Below, piece after piece: positions 1 through 8,258 of a stretch of 64,000 nt of DNA; the first letter of the stretch is position 1, and every line of letters starts with the position of its first letter. The stretch is from the NCBI RefSeq assembly GCF_019443325.1, contig NZ_CP080383.1, forward strand, positions 992,001 through 1,056,000, given 5' to 3'. A model generated the notes under the pieces. The model searched no databases. It saw only the letters and a program-made list of their open reading frames with translations, and was not told the DNA's origin. The position numbers were made by a program, and so were the translations under genes. This DNA comes from Cryobacterium sp. PAMC25264. GTDB lineage: Bacteria; Actinomycetota; Actinomycetes; Actinomycetales; Microbacteriaceae.

Positions 1-300
1 GTGGACGTGGAACTGCTCGACGACGGCGACACCCTCGTCATCACCGTGTCCGACTCGGGGCCGGGCGTGGCCGATGAAGCTCGGGTGTTCAGCGACGTGC
101 CGCGCCCACACGTGGACCCGGACGCTGTGCACGGGCGGGGGATCGGTCTGCCGCTCGTGCGCGACATTGCGGCGCGTCTGGGCGGCGAGGTCCGGCTGGC
201 CGATGCCGGCGGCCCAGGCGGACATGGAGCCGTGTTCTGCGCACGTCTGCCCGGGGTCATGCGCGCACCGAACCATCCAGCACAAGGAGAAGAACGATGA
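1..300 (+). CDS. Sensor histidine kinase, C-terminal fragment (DcuS/CitA type)
   Basis: Only the end of the ATPase domain is inside the window. The D-S-G-P-G-V stretch near residue 17 is the ATP-binding G1 box and G-R-G-I-G-L near residue 45 is the G2 box, followed by the usual helix and a closing G-G-x-V strand. The family phosphorylates a partner response regulator after sensing a ligand, often a di- or tricarboxylate, with an extracytoplasmic PAS domain; that sensor part lies upstream and cannot be checked. The gene overlaps the response regulator by four bases (ATGA), so the two are translationally coupled. The GTG at base 1 is merely the first in-frame codon, not the true start. Family type is inferred from the partner regulator. 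Confidence 0.85.
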   Translation: MDVELLDDGDTLVITVSDSGPGVADEARVFSDVPRPHVDPDAVHGRGIGLPLVRDIAARLGGEVRLADAGGPGGHGAVFCARLPGVMRAPNHPAQGEER

Positions 301-953
301 CCGACACTATTTCCGTGCTCGTCGTCGACGATGACTTCCGCGTCGGCGGCCTGCATCAGGGCATCGTCGACGCCAGCCCCGGCTATACAGCCCTCGAGCC
401 GGTTCGGGGCGTGCGTGCCGCCCGTGCAGCGGTGCGGGATCTACGACCTGACCTCGTGATCTGCGACGTCTACCTGCCCGACGGGGACGGCATCGCGTTT
501 GTGGCCGAGCTCGACGTCGACGCGTTCATGATCAGTGCGGCCTCGGACGGCGCCACTGTGCGGCGGGCGCTCCGTGCCGGCGCCCTGGACTACCTCATCA
601 AGCCGTTCGAACCCGCCCGGCTGAGCGACCGGCTGGAGTCCTATCGCCGGTTCCGCACCTTGGCCGCTGAGGACCGTCAACTCGATCAGGACGCCATCGA
701 GAAGGCTCAGCGGGTGCTACACGGCCGGGATGGCCCAGCGGCTTCCGGCTCGCGGTCCACGACCGAGAAGCTGCTCATCGAGCTGCTCCAGGACGGGGAG
801 ACCTCGGCGAGCCTGATCGCCGACCGCGCCGGCCTGTCACGCGCGACGGCGCAACGGCACCTCGCCGCCCTCGCCACCCGCGGTGACGTGGACGTGACCC
901 TGCGCTACGGCTCGACGGGTCGCCCCGAGCACCGGTACAGCGTGCGCCGCTGA
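297..953 (+). CDS. Response regulator, CitB/DcuR type
   Basis: The 218-residue protein has an N-terminal receiver domain with the acidic pair D11-D12, phospho-acceptor D57 in V-I-C-D-V-Y-L-P, and the conserved K102 in I-K-P-F. A linker of about 40 residues leads to a C-terminal helix-turn-helix (about 150-218, with S-R-A-T-A-Q-R-H-L as recognition helix). This layout is that of the CitB/DcuR group, which switches on carboxylate uptake or fermentation genes when phosphorylated by its kinase. The kinase is encoded just upstream and overlaps by four bases. No transport gene follows in the window, so the target is unknown. Confidence 0.9.
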   Translation: MTDTISVLVVDDDFRVGGLHQGIVDASPGYTALEPVRGVRAARAAVRDLRPDLVICDVYLPDGDGIAFVAELDVDAFMISAASDGATVRRALRAGALDYLIKPFEPARLSDRLESYRRFRTLAAEDRQLDQDAIEKAQRVLHGRDGPAASGSRSTTEKLLIELLQDGETSASLIADRAGLSRATAQRHLAALATRGDVDVTLRYGSTGRPEHRYSVRR

Positions 954-977
954 CGCTGTCGCTGTCGCTGTCGCTGG
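954..977. repeat. Hexanucleotide tandem repeat
   Basis: Immediately after the response-regulator stop codon the unit CGCTGT is repeated three times, followed by a fourth copy ending in G (CGCTGG). It is non-coding. Such short repeats can slip during replication; no function is evident. Confidence 0.8.
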
Positions 978-1092
978 TCGAGCCTGTCGAGACCCCGCGA
1001 GCCGGCCTATGGACTCGCCCCGCAACCGACCGAGAACCGATGCGATGGGCGCCGGCCCGCAGACAGCTCACCTGGTCTCGACAAGCTCGACC
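976..1092. repeat. Pair of inverted 19-nt arms
   Basis: GGTCGAGCCTGTCGAGACC at 976-994 and GGTCTCGACAAGCTCGACC at 1074-1092 are inverted copies of one another with a single mismatch, 79 bases apart. They lie between the convergent response-regulator and pdxY genes. They could form a long hairpin acting as a bidirectional terminator, or be two copies of an interspersed repeat of actinobacterial genomes; the sequence alone does not decide. Confidence 0.7.
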
Positions 1093-1147
1093 AACGAGAT
1101 GGCGGCGGGCGACGTCGCCGGGCCTGGGACCGTGCGCGGCTCTGGTG

Positions 1148-1999
1148 TCAGCGAACTCGCTCGGCGCTGAACTGCAGCCGCGGGTGAGCGTAGAACTCCT
1201 GGGCCTCGATGAGCTGGAGTTCGCGTTCACCCGACCGGTACGTCAGTTCAATCAGATCGAACACGCTCGAGGCCGTTCGCTCCAGCGCGACAGCGGCGTG
1301 GCCGGTCGCGCGGTAGTGCGCCGAGAACAACGCTGCCGTGACGTCGCCGGAGCCGTTCGCCTTGAACGGCAGATGGGGTGTCTGCACGATCCAGGCACCG
1401 GCGCCGTCGACGGCGAGCATCTCGATCGTGCCGGCTGCGCGATCGGGGCGTTCGACACTCGTCACGAGCACGGTCGACGGTCCCATCGCGCGGGCGAGAT
1501 CCACGGAGTCGAGCGTCGATTCCAGGGTCGATGGATCCGTTCCGGTGAGGAACCCCAGCTCGAACTGGTTGGGCGTGATGACGTCCGCGACGGGCACCAC
1601 CCAATCCCGCAGCAGAACGGGGATCTCCGGGGCCACGAAGCATCCCGATTTCGCGTTGCCCATCACGGGGTCGCACGCGTAGATGGCTGAGGGGTTCGCC
1701 GCCTTCACCCGCTGCACCGCATCGACGATGACATCGCCGATGCCGGTGCCGCCCTGGTAGCCCGAGAGCACGACGTCGATCTGGTCGAGCACGCCGCGCT
1801 CCTCGATGCCGAGGATCACGTCGTGCACGTCCTCGGGTGCGATGAGAGAGCCGCGCCACGCGCCGTATCCGGTGTGGTTGGAGAAATTCACCGTGTTGAC
1901 CGGCAGCACTTCGATGCCGAGGCGTTGGAGGGGGAACACGGCGGCTGAGTTTCCAACGTGGCCGAAGGCGACGGCGGACTGAATCGAGAGAATCTTCAC
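1148..1999 (-). CDS. pdxY: Pyridoxal kinase
   Basis: This 283-residue ribokinase-fold enzyme phosphorylates pyridoxal with ATP to give pyridoxal 5'-phosphate in the B6 salvage pathway. Its length matches PdxY. Recognisable are the start K-I-L-S-I-Q-S-x-V-A-F-G-H-V-G-N-S, the G-Y-Q-G-G-T-G-I-G motif, C-D-P-V-M-G, T-P-N-Q-F-E-L, and the anion hole N-G-S-G-D with its catalytic aspartate near residue 218. It starts at GTG with a purine-rich GGAGGA roughly 13 bases upstream. It stands alone, divergent from the arsR gene. The symbol pdxY is preferred to pdxK on length and on the G-H-V-G-N-S opening. Confidence 0.93.
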   Translation of the reverse strand: MKILSIQSAVAFGHVGNSAAVFPLQRLGIEVLPVNTVNFSNHTGYGAWRGSLIAPEDVHDVILGIEERGVLDQIDVVLSGYQGGTGIGDVIVDAVQRVKAANPSAIYACDPVMGNAKSGCFVAPEIPVLLRDWVVPVADVITPNQFELGFLTGTDPSTLESTLDSVDLARAMGPSTVLVTSVERPDRAAGTIEMLAVDGAGAWIVQTPHLPFKANGSGDVTAALFSAHYRATGHAAVALERTASSVFDLIELTYRSGERELQLIEAQEFYAHPRLQFSAERVR

Positions 2000-2082
2000 C
2001 CGACCAATCTTCCTCCTTCATTGAGCCCGTTGACGCGATCACGATGGGCGACACGACATCGGCAGGATGTTGCTGCATCCGC

Positions 2083-2111
2083 TTGCGTGCCTCGATTGCG
2101 GTGACTAACAT
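2083..2111 (+). promoter_or_regulatory. Promoter of the arsR gene, probably leaderless
   Basis: TTGCGT (2083-2088), a 17-base spacer and TAACAT (2106-2111) form a good sigma-70 type promoter. Transcription would start 6-9 bases further on, at or beside the ATG at 2120. No Shine-Dalgarno sequence precedes that ATG, which fits a leaderless message. Confidence 0.6.
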
Positions 2112-2129
2112 ACAATCAAATGGTTGTAT
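2110..2129. promoter_or_regulatory. ArsR operator over the start codon
   Basis: ATACAATCA and TGGTTGTAT are near-perfect inverted half-sites (8 of 9 positions) separated by AA. The arsR start codon (2120-2122) lies inside the palindrome. This is a likely autoregulatory operator. Confidence 0.65.
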
Positions 2130-2476
2130 CAGAGCTTTCAGATCAGGACGTCAACCGCCTCTTCCGTGCCCTCGCGGATGCGACGCGGCGCGATATCGTG
2201 CGCCGCACGCTGGTCACCGGTGTCACGGTGTCCCAGTTGGCGCAGTCTTACGAGATGTCCTTCGCGGCGGTGCAGAAGCACGTTGCAGTGTTGGAGGAGG
2301 CGAGGCTCGTGACAAAGGAGCCGCGCGGCCGTGAGCGGATGGTGCGGGGCAATCCCGATCGCATCCGTGAGGCGCAGCGCCTGCTCGACAGCTTCGAAGA
2401 GCTCTGGCGTTCGCGCATCGACCGGCTGGACGTTCTGCTTGCCGAAGACGACGAACCGGCTTCACCCGACACCTAA
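2120..2476 (+). CDS. ArsR-family transcriptional repressor
   Basis: A 118-residue winged-helix protein: L-F-R-A-L-A-D-A-T-R-R-D-I-V near residue 15 is the classic ArsR opening, and S-F-A-A-V-Q-K-H-V-A-V-L near residues 47-58 is the recognition helix. No metal-binding cysteines are present, so this is the non-metal subgroup. That subgroup commonly sits just upstream of an SRPBCC/AHSA1 protein, as here, with only 22 bases between the genes. A palindrome over its own start codon suggests autoregulation of the pair. The effector is unknown. Confidence 0.9.
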   Translation: MVVSELSDQDVNRLFRALADATRRDIVRRTLVTGVTVSQLAQSYEMSFAAVQKHVAVLEEARLVTKEPRGRERMVRGNPDRIREAQRLLDSFEELWRSRIDRLDVLLAEDDEPASPDT

Positions 2477-2498
2477 CCGACTAACCGAAAGGAAGATC

Positions 2499-3479
2499 AT
2501 GCCTGTCACCTCTGTCGAGAAAGACCTCGACCAGCTCACGATCACGATCGTCGCCGACTTCACGGCGCCCCTCCGCCGGCTCTGGGATGCCTACACCGAT
2601 CCGCGCCAGATCGAACGGTTCTGGGGGCCGCCGACCTACCCGGCCAAGTTCTTCCGGCACGACGCCCACGCCGGTGGCCGCAGCGTGTATTCGATGACCG
2701 GACCGGAGGGCGACGTGCACTACGGCTGCTGGGACTGGACGGCGGCCGACGCCCCCCATTCCTTCGCAGTCATCGACCAATTCGCCGACGAGGCGGGCGT
2801 GCCGAACACCGACCTCCCGGCCACCCGGATGGATTTCGCGTTCGAAGAGACGAGCGGTGGGAGCCGTCTGACGACCACGTCGTACTTCGACTCGGTCGAG
2901 CAAATGCAGCAACTGCTCGAGATGGGCATGCTCGAGGGCACCCGTGAGGCCATGGCCCAGATCGACCAGGTCCTGGCCGAGCTGGCGGCTTTCGCCACCA
3001 GGCGCGCCGCCCAGGCGGAGATCCTCACCGATACCCAGGTGCGCGTGGCCCGGGTCATCCGCGGCAGCGTCGACCAGGTCTGGCGGGCGCACAACGACGC
3101 CGACCTGATGAAGCGATGGCTGCTCGGACCGGACGGCTGGTCGATGCCAATCTGCGAGATCGCGACCACCGTCGGCGACACGTACCGCTACGAGTGGCAG
3201 CGGGATGGCGGCGACGAGCGATTCGGCTTCACGGGGGAGTTGCTCGAGTCGGACGCACCATACCGCGCAGTCACGACCGAGGCGATGATCGGGATGGACT
3301 TCCCGGCCACGCTCAACGAGATGACCCTCACGGAGGTCGAGGGAGGCACCCTGCTCTCGCTCGTGATCACCTACGCCAACGCCGAACAGCGCGACGCGGT
3401 GCTGGCCACCGGCATGACCGATGGCATGGAGACGAGCTACCAGCGCCTCGAGGGGCTGCTGCAGCCGGCTCGGGCGTAG
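2499..3479 (+). CDS. Tandem SRPBCC (AHSA1-like) domain protein
   Basis: The 326-residue protein contains two AHSA1/START-like domains, about 10-160 and 175-322. Each opens with a strand followed by the helix signature (L-W-D-A-Y-T-D-P-R-Q-I-E-R-F-W-G-P and V-W-R-A-H-N-D-A-D-L-M-K-R-W-L-L-G-P-D). These helix-grip folds make a deep hydrophobic cavity for small ligands; the reaction is not known for this subgroup. Single-domain versions are the rule, so this looks like an internal duplication or fusion. The ATG at 2499 was chosen because GAAAGGA lies 6 bases upstream. Co-expressed with the ArsR repressor, which probably responds to the same compound. Confidence 0.88.
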   Translation: MPVTSVEKDLDQLTITIVADFTAPLRRLWDAYTDPRQIERFWGPPTYPAKFFRHDAHAGGRSVYSMTGPEGDVHYGCWDWTAADAPHSFAVIDQFADEAGVPNTDLPATRMDFAFEETSGGSRLTTTSYFDSVEQMQQLLEMGMLEGTREAMAQIDQVLAELAAFATRRAAQAEILTDTQVRVARVIRGSVDQVWRAHNDADLMKRWLLGPDGWSMPICEIATTVGDTYRYEWQRDGGDERFGFTGELLESDAPYRAVTTEAMIGMDFPATLNEMTLTEVEGGTLLSLVITYANAEQRDAVLATGMTDGMETSYQRLEGLLQPARA

Positions 3480-3482
3480 GCT

Positions 3483-3518
3483 CTGCGGCACTGAAACCGC
3501 CAGATTTCAGTGCCGCAG
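3483..3518. terminator. Bidirectional terminator hairpin
   Basis: CTGCGGCACTGAAA (3483-3496) and TTTCAGTGCCGCAG (3505-3518) form a perfect 14-bp stem with an 8-base loop between two convergent genes. The right arm includes the last codons of the MFS gene on the other strand. There is no strong U-tract. Confidence 0.8.
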
Positions 3519-4922
3519 CTGCGCCTCTGCCGTCGAATCCGGCGGGCCCTCGACGGGAACCGAGTCGGCCTGGTCGAGGTACTGTGCCGAGATGCGGCGG
3601 TAGGACGTCGTGAAGAAGGCGGCGATGGCCGCGAGCACCATCACGAGCCCGGAGATGAGGAACACCAGCGCGATACCCCGCGCCTGGCCGTCGCCCAGGA
3701 GAGCGCCGAAGTCGGCGCGGCCGGCATCCGAGTTCATGAACGGGATGATGATGAACTCGGCGATGGGCGCGATGAGGAACGCGGTGACCGGGGCCGCGGC
3801 CGACTCGAACGCAGCCGCGAAGCCGAACACCCGGCCCTGTTCGCGGAACGGCACCACCTTCTGGACGACCGTCTGCTCGGCCGCCTCGACGGCGGGGATG
3901 AGGGCCATGTAGAGCCAGATGCCCGCCGCGTACAACCACCACCAGTCCCGAATCGTGAACAGCGCCCCAAGCACGCCCATCACGATCACGAGCAGCAGCA
4001 TCGTGCGGATCGGGTTGCGGCCGAGCCCGAACTTCGCGATCAGAAGGCCGCCGACGATGAAGCCTGTCGACGTGACGCCGAGCACGATGCCCCACACCTC
4101 CACGGGGAAGAGTTCGAGCCCATATGGGTCCATCAGAGCCATGTAGACGCCGCCGATGAAGTTGTTGAAGGTGGAGAAGATGATGAGGGCGAACAGCCCG
4201 GTGGCGGCACGCACCGCCGTGATGCTGCCGCGCAGGTCGATGAGCGGACGCCGCTCGCTATCCTGCTGCGGTTGTTCTTCGGGGATGCGCAGGAAGAGCA
4301 GGTGCAGCAGGGCCGCCGCCGACAGGCCGATCGCGATGAGCAGCGTCCACCCCATGCCGAGCAGGCCGATCGCGAGCCCGCTAAAGACGCTCGTGACCAT
4401 GAACGCGAGCCCCTGCACCGTGCCCACGAGGCCGTTGGCGTTGGCATGCCGCTCGGTGGGGATCAACAGGGTGACCACCGTGGACAGGGCGATGTTGCGC
4501 ATGTTCTCGATCACCGCGCCGAAGAGGATGATGCCGCTGAACAGCCAGAACCACGGACCACCCAGATCGAGCAGGGTGGCCTCCGGGAACACCAGGTACA
4601 GCCCGCCGCCGATGCTGAACGCGATCAGGGTGACCACGCCGGCGAACACCATCACGAGGTGTTTGCGGTGCCGGTCCACGATGGTGCCGAACGCCATGGA
4701 GAACACGGCGACGAGCAGCATGTACGTGCCGCCGATGATGCCTGTGGCGAGCACCGAGCGGGTCTCCAGATACACCCAGAAGGTGAGCGCGAACCAGAGA
4801 AAACTCGTGGTGACGTTGGCGACAGCCGTATTGACCAGCACCTGCGCGAAGGTACGGGCCCCACCGGGTAGCGGCTCGGTCTGAGCCTCGGATGCGGCGG
4901 GCGCGTCGTCCGTGCGGCTCAT
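3507..4922 (-). CDS. MFS transporter
   Basis: A 471-residue polytopic membrane protein with about 12 hydrophobic segments, and a D-R-H-R-K loop after the second pair of segments (F-G-T-I-V-D-R-H-R-K-H), the major-facilitator signature region. It resembles the MFS_3/enterobactin-exporter-like group of small-molecule efflux pumps; the substrate cannot be read from sequence. The start at 4922 has GGGAGGAC 6 bases upstream; a longer in-frame extension to 4997 lacks a ribosome site. It is divergent from the glucan ABC operon and shares its intergenic region, so it might be co-regulated, but nothing else ties it to sugar. Confidence 0.87.
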   Translation of the reverse strand: MSRTDDAPAASEAQTEPLPGGARTFAQVLVNTAVANVTTSFLWFALTFWVYLETRSVLATGIIGGTYMLLVAVFSMAFGTIVDRHRKHLVMVFAGVVTLIAFSIGGGLYLVFPEATLLDLGGPWFWLFSGIILFGAVIENMRNIALSTVVTLLIPTERHANANGLVGTVQGLAFMVTSVFSGLAIGLLGMGWTLLIAIGLSAAALLHLLFLRIPEEQPQQDSERRPLIDLRGSITAVRAATGLFALIIFSTFNNFIGGVYMALMDPYGLELFPVEVWGIVLGVTSTGFIVGGLLIAKFGLGRNPIRTMLLLVIVMGVLGALFTIRDWWWLYAAGIWLYMALIPAVEAAEQTVVQKVVPFREQGRVFGFAAAFESAAAPVTAFLIAPIAEFIIIPFMNSDAGRADFGALLGDGQARGIALVFLISGLVMVLAAIAAFFTTSYRRISAQYLDQADSVPVEGPPDSTAEAQLRH

Positions 4923-5055
4923 ATGGTCGTCCTCCCGGGTGCGCTCGCGTGGCATCGCGAGTTCGATCGGCGCCGTTCGAACCACCGGCCTCGGCAAGCC
5001 GAGACCGTCGAATCAGTGTACGGAGCCGCCTCAGGCCTTGTCTTGCCCGATGTGC

Positions 5056-5097
5056 TTGACACGGTTTACACACACGTTATTATAAAGCTTGTAATAA
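5056..5097 (+). promoter_or_regulatory. Promoter and operator of the glucan ABC operon
   Basis: TTGACA (5056-5061), a 16-base spacer and TATTAT (5078-5083) form a near-consensus promoter. A 21-bp palindrome at 5077-5097 covers the -10 box: outer half-sites TTATTA and TAATAA are perfect and 8 of 10 pairs match overall. Its left half TTATTATAAAG recurs with one change at 11112-11122, before the secreted GH5 gene. The ROK repressor encoded at 9836 is the obvious candidate ligand-responsive binder; this link is inference. Confidence 0.65.
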
Positions 5098-5187
5098 GTC
5101 CCGCCCACGTGCTGGCGTCAAGACGACCGTCGCAGACGGCCACTTCCACAATCACCGCACTACTTGCACCGAGAAAGGGAAACCTCA

Positions 5188-6434
5188 ATGAAGAGAATTC
5201 TGACAAAGGCACTCGCCCCCGTGGTCATCACGGGACTCGCGCTGAGCCTCGGCGGCTGCGCCTCCGACCCCAGCCCCACCGCCGCCGCGGACGGACCCCT
5301 GACCGTGTGGGTGATGGGCGACTCGGGCGCCAACTTCGAATCCCTCGTCGCCCCTTCGTCACGGAAAGCGGGCAGGAGATCGAGGTCGTTGCCATCCCGT
5401 GGGACAGCATCGACGAAAAGCTGACGACCTCGGTTGCCTCGGGCGCCGGACCGGATGTGCTGCAGATCGGCCTCTCCAAGCTTCGGAGCTTCGCGGACGC
5501 GGGTGCCCTGCTGCCCCTGGACGATCTTGTCGCCGACTATCCCGGGCTCGCTGCCGAGAACTTTCCGTCTGGGGTGAGCGGAGACGCGACATCCGTCAAC
5601 GGACAGGTCGTCAGCGTGCCGTGGGTCAGCGACACGCGCGTTCTGTTCACCCGCACCGACATCCTCTCGGAGAATGGGATCGACGCCCCTCCCTCGACCT
5701 GGGACGAACTACGGGCCGACGCCAAGACGCTTACGAGTCGGGGCAGCGGTCAGTACGGCTACTACATCCCGCAGTGGGACGCCCCGCTGCCGGTCGAGAT
5801 GACGTGGAGTCTCGGCGGCGACGTCATCGATTCCGACGGCAATGTCGACTTCGATACCCCCGAATTCCAAGACGCGGTCGACATCTACACCGGGCTGTAT
5901 GCCGACGGCAGTGTGCCGACCAACGGTGATTTCGACCAGACGCAGGGTTTCATCTCCGGCGTCGCGCCGATGCTCGTGAGCGGCCCATACCTGGGCAAGG
6001 CGATCACGGACGGCGCGCCGGAACTCGCGGGGAAGTGGCAGGCGAGCCTGCTGCCGGCGGGGACTTCGTCGACGTCGCTGTTCGCCGGCTCGAACCTCGG
6101 AGTGTGGGCGAACACCGACCAGCAGGATGCCTCGTTGGAGCTCCTGGAATACCTGGCACAGCCTGAGACCCAGCTTGAGTGGTACTCGCTCAGCGGTGAA
6201 CTGCCCACGGTCAGCGCAGCCTTGGATGACGCGGACCTTAACAGCGACCCGAACGTGGCGGTGTACACCGAACAACTCGCGTCGTCGAAGGTGCTGCCGC
6301 TCGTGTCGAACTGGGACAGTGCCGTCGGCACCGAGCTGCTGAACGCGCTCAACGCGATCGCCCTCACTGGCGCCGACCGCGACGACACGCTGGCCGGCTT
6401 CTTCGCCAAGACTGCGGACCTGACGATCGACTAA
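5188..6434 (+). pseudogene. Sugar ABC transporter substrate-binding lipoprotein, frameshifted
   Basis: The N-terminus is a lipoprotein signal (K-R-I-L-T-K, hydrophobic core, lipobox L-G-G-C with C24) followed by L-T-V-W-V-M-G-D-S-G, typical of MalE/UgpB-type binding proteins. At the C-run 5351-5354 the frame is lost: the first frame gives A-P-S-S-R-K, while the rest of the protein (F-V-T-E-S-G-Q-E-I-E-V-V-A onward) continues in the next frame to 6434. One added C restores A-P-F-V-T-E and a 415-residue protein of normal family length. Everything else looks intact, so a base-calling error is more likely than real decay. The protein would bind oligosaccharides outside the cell and deliver them to the permeases encoded next. 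ATG at 5188 has GAAAGGGA 8 bases upstream. Confidence 0.85.
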
Positions 6435-6444
6435 CGCGCCGCTA

Positions 6445-6474
6445 GAGGGCCGTCTCGGTGACGGGGCGGCCCTC
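6445..6474 (+). terminator. Intercistronic stem-loop
   Basis: GAGGGCCG (6445-6452) pairs with CGGCCCTC (6467-6474) around a 14-base loop, between the binding-protein gene and the first permease. Such hairpins after binding-protein genes commonly stabilise the upstream message or cause partial termination, giving more binding protein than permease. Confidence 0.55.
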
Positions 6475-6511
6475 GCGCGCCAGGCCCAGTCCCACAGTGA
6501 AAGGAGCGATC

Positions 6512-7390
6512 ATGCGCAACCGGCTCTCCCCGTATCTCTTTGTCTCGCCCGCGATGCTCTTGCTGGTGACGTTCGGGGTGTTCCCGATTTTCGTCGCTCT
6601 CGCCGTCAGCTTCACGAACATGAATATCTCGGCGTTCGCCAACATCCGTAACGTCAAGTTCGTCGGCGTCGACAATTACGTCACGTTGTTCGGCGACGCC
6701 GACTTCTGGCAAGCGCTCGCGAACACGGGCATCTTCGCCCTCGTCGGTGTGCCCGCCGTCGTCGTGCTGTCTCTCACCGTTGCGCTATTGCTCAACCGAA
6801 GCGATCACCCGTTCTTCCGGGCGCTGCGTTCGTTCTACTTCATTCCCGCTATCACCGCGATCGTCGCGATCTCGCTCATCTGGGGCTACCTCTACAACAC
6901 TCAATTCGGCTTTCTGAACTACCTGCTCTCGCTCGTGGGCGTCGAGCAGGTGCAGTGGCTGTCCGATCCCGTGCTCGCCAAGTTTTCGGTGGCTCTCGTC
7001 GCAGTCTGGCGAGGCACCGGCTTGAATATCATCATCTTCCTCGCGGCGCTCCAGGGCGTGCCGAAGGACTACCTGGAAGCCGCGTCCCTCGACGGGGCCG
7101 GTGAATGGCGCAAGACCTTCTCGATCACCGTGCCGTTGCTGCGATTCGCCATCTTCTTCGTGACCGTTACCACGATCATCTCTTGGGGGCAGTTCTTCGA
7201 CGAGCCGTTCGTGTTGACCGACGGTGGTCCGCTTGGCGCCACGACGAGCGTGTCGATCTTCCTCTATAAGGAGGGGTTCCGGATGAACCAGTTCGGTTAC
7301 GCCAGTGCCGGGTCGATCGTGCTCTTCGCGATCATCGCCATCATCACAGTTTTCCAGCTCCGTGCGCGAAAGGCCGACGATGACTACTAG
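6512..7390 (+). CDS. Sugar ABC transporter permease, MalF/UgpA type
   Basis: A 292-residue inner-membrane protein with six hydrophobic segments. The EAA loop that docks to the ATPase is visible as Y-L-E-A-A-S-L-D-G-A-G-E-W-R-K-T-F near residue 190. It pairs with the second permease to form the channel of a CUT1-type oligosaccharide importer. AAGGAG lies 6 bases before the ATG at 6512. No ATPase gene is in the locus; CUT1 systems of actinobacteria commonly share one MsiK-like ATPase encoded elsewhere. Confidence 0.93.
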   Translation: MRNRLSPYLFVSPAMLLLVTFGVFPIFVALAVSFTNMNISAFANIRNVKFVGVDNYVTLFGDADFWQALANTGIFALVGVPAVVVLSLTVALLLNRSDHPFFRALRSFYFIPAITAIVAISLIWGYLYNTQFGFLNYLLSLVGVEQVQWLSDPVLAKFSVALVAVWRGTGLNIIIFLAALQGVPKDYLEAASLDGAGEWRKTFSITVPLLRFAIFFVTVTTIISWGQFFDEPFVLTDGGPLGATTSVSIFLYKEGFRMNQFGYASAGSIVLFAIIAIITVFQLRARKADDDY

Positions 7391-8255
7391 GAACCGCGCA
7401 ATCCGTCTGCGTCTGCGGCGGACCGATCGTGCCGCCGCACGGAGGTCACGTCAGCTCACCGTTGTCATCGGAGTGCTGCTCGCGATCGGGGCCATCATCA
7501 CGGCCTTTCCGTTCATCTGGATGCTGACCGCCTCGGTGAAGCCGCAGCGGGAGTCCACCGATTTCCCTCCGTCGGTGCTCCCGAAGGAGCCGACCTTCGA
7601 GTACTACCGGGTGCTGTTCACGGAGCTGGACTTCGGACGCTATCTGGTGAACACCCTCGCCGTCGTCGCGATCGGGATGATCGGTCTGCTTCTGATGGCG
7701 ATGGCGGGTTACGCTTTCGCGAAGTTCGAGTTCCGTGGCAAACGCTGGATGTTCTTCCTCGTGCTGGCGACGATGATGGTCCCGATCCAGGTGACGATGA
7801 TCCCGACCTACCTGATCCTCAACCAGATGAAACTCACCAACACCCTCATCGGCATAGCCCTTCCGACCTTGGTCGGTGGATTCAGCATCTTTCTCTTCCG
7901 CCAATTCATGTCGACGATTCCCACCGAGATGCTCGAGGCCGCGAGGCTCGACGGTGCGACCGAATGGCGCACGTTCTGGCAGATCGTGCTGCCCATGTCG
8001 AAGCCGATCCTCGCCGTTCAGATCGTGCTCACGTTCATCGCTGGCTGGAACAGTTTCCTGTGGCCGCTGATCATCGCGAGTGACCAGAAGCTGTACACGC
8101 TGTCGGTGGGATTGTCCCTCCTCAACCAGCAGCTGGCGGTCAACCCGTCGCTGCAGATGGCCGCCGCGTCGGTCATGGTCGTACCGATACTCATCGTGTT
8201 CGTCATCTTCCAACGCTTCGTCATCCAGGGTTTCGCCCTGTCCGGATTGAAATAG
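7380..8255 (+). CDS. Sugar ABC transporter permease, MalG/UgpE type
   Basis: This 291-residue membrane protein has six hydrophobic segments and the EAA loop M-L-E-A-A-R-L-D-G-A-T-E-W-R-T-F near residue 182. It ends in G-F-A-L-S-G-L-K, a frequent ending in the MalG group. It overlaps the first permease gene by 11 bases, so the two are translationally coupled and expected in equal amounts. The arginine-rich cytoplasmic N-terminus (about 25 residues) precedes the first segment. Confidence 0.93.
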   Translation: MTTRNRAIRLRLRRTDRAAARRSRQLTVVIGVLLAIGAIITAFPFIWMLTASVKPQRESTDFPPSVLPKEPTFEYYRVLFTELDFGRYLVNTLAVVAIGMIGLLLMAMAGYAFAKFEFRGKRWMFFLVLATMMVPIQVTMIPTYLILNQMKLTNTLIGIALPTLVGGFSIFLFRQFMSTIPTEMLEAARLDGATEWRTFWQIVLPMSKPILAVQIVLTFIAGWNSFLWPLIIASDQKLYTLSVGLSLLNQQLAVNPSLQMAAASVMVVPILIVFVIFQRFVIQGFALSGLK

Positions 8256-8258
8256 CCC

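Noticed and set aside
3510..4884. Very long open frames opposite the MFS gene, also seen opposite terC, the helicase and pgi
   Set aside because: These are high-GC antisense frames with compositions of Arg, His, Asp and Gly and no recognisable domain or ribosome site.
4923..5187. Long in-frame extension upstream of the binding-protein gene in its second frame
   Set aside because: The frame is open by chance; the true N-terminus, with lipobox and ribosome site, is in another frame from 5188.
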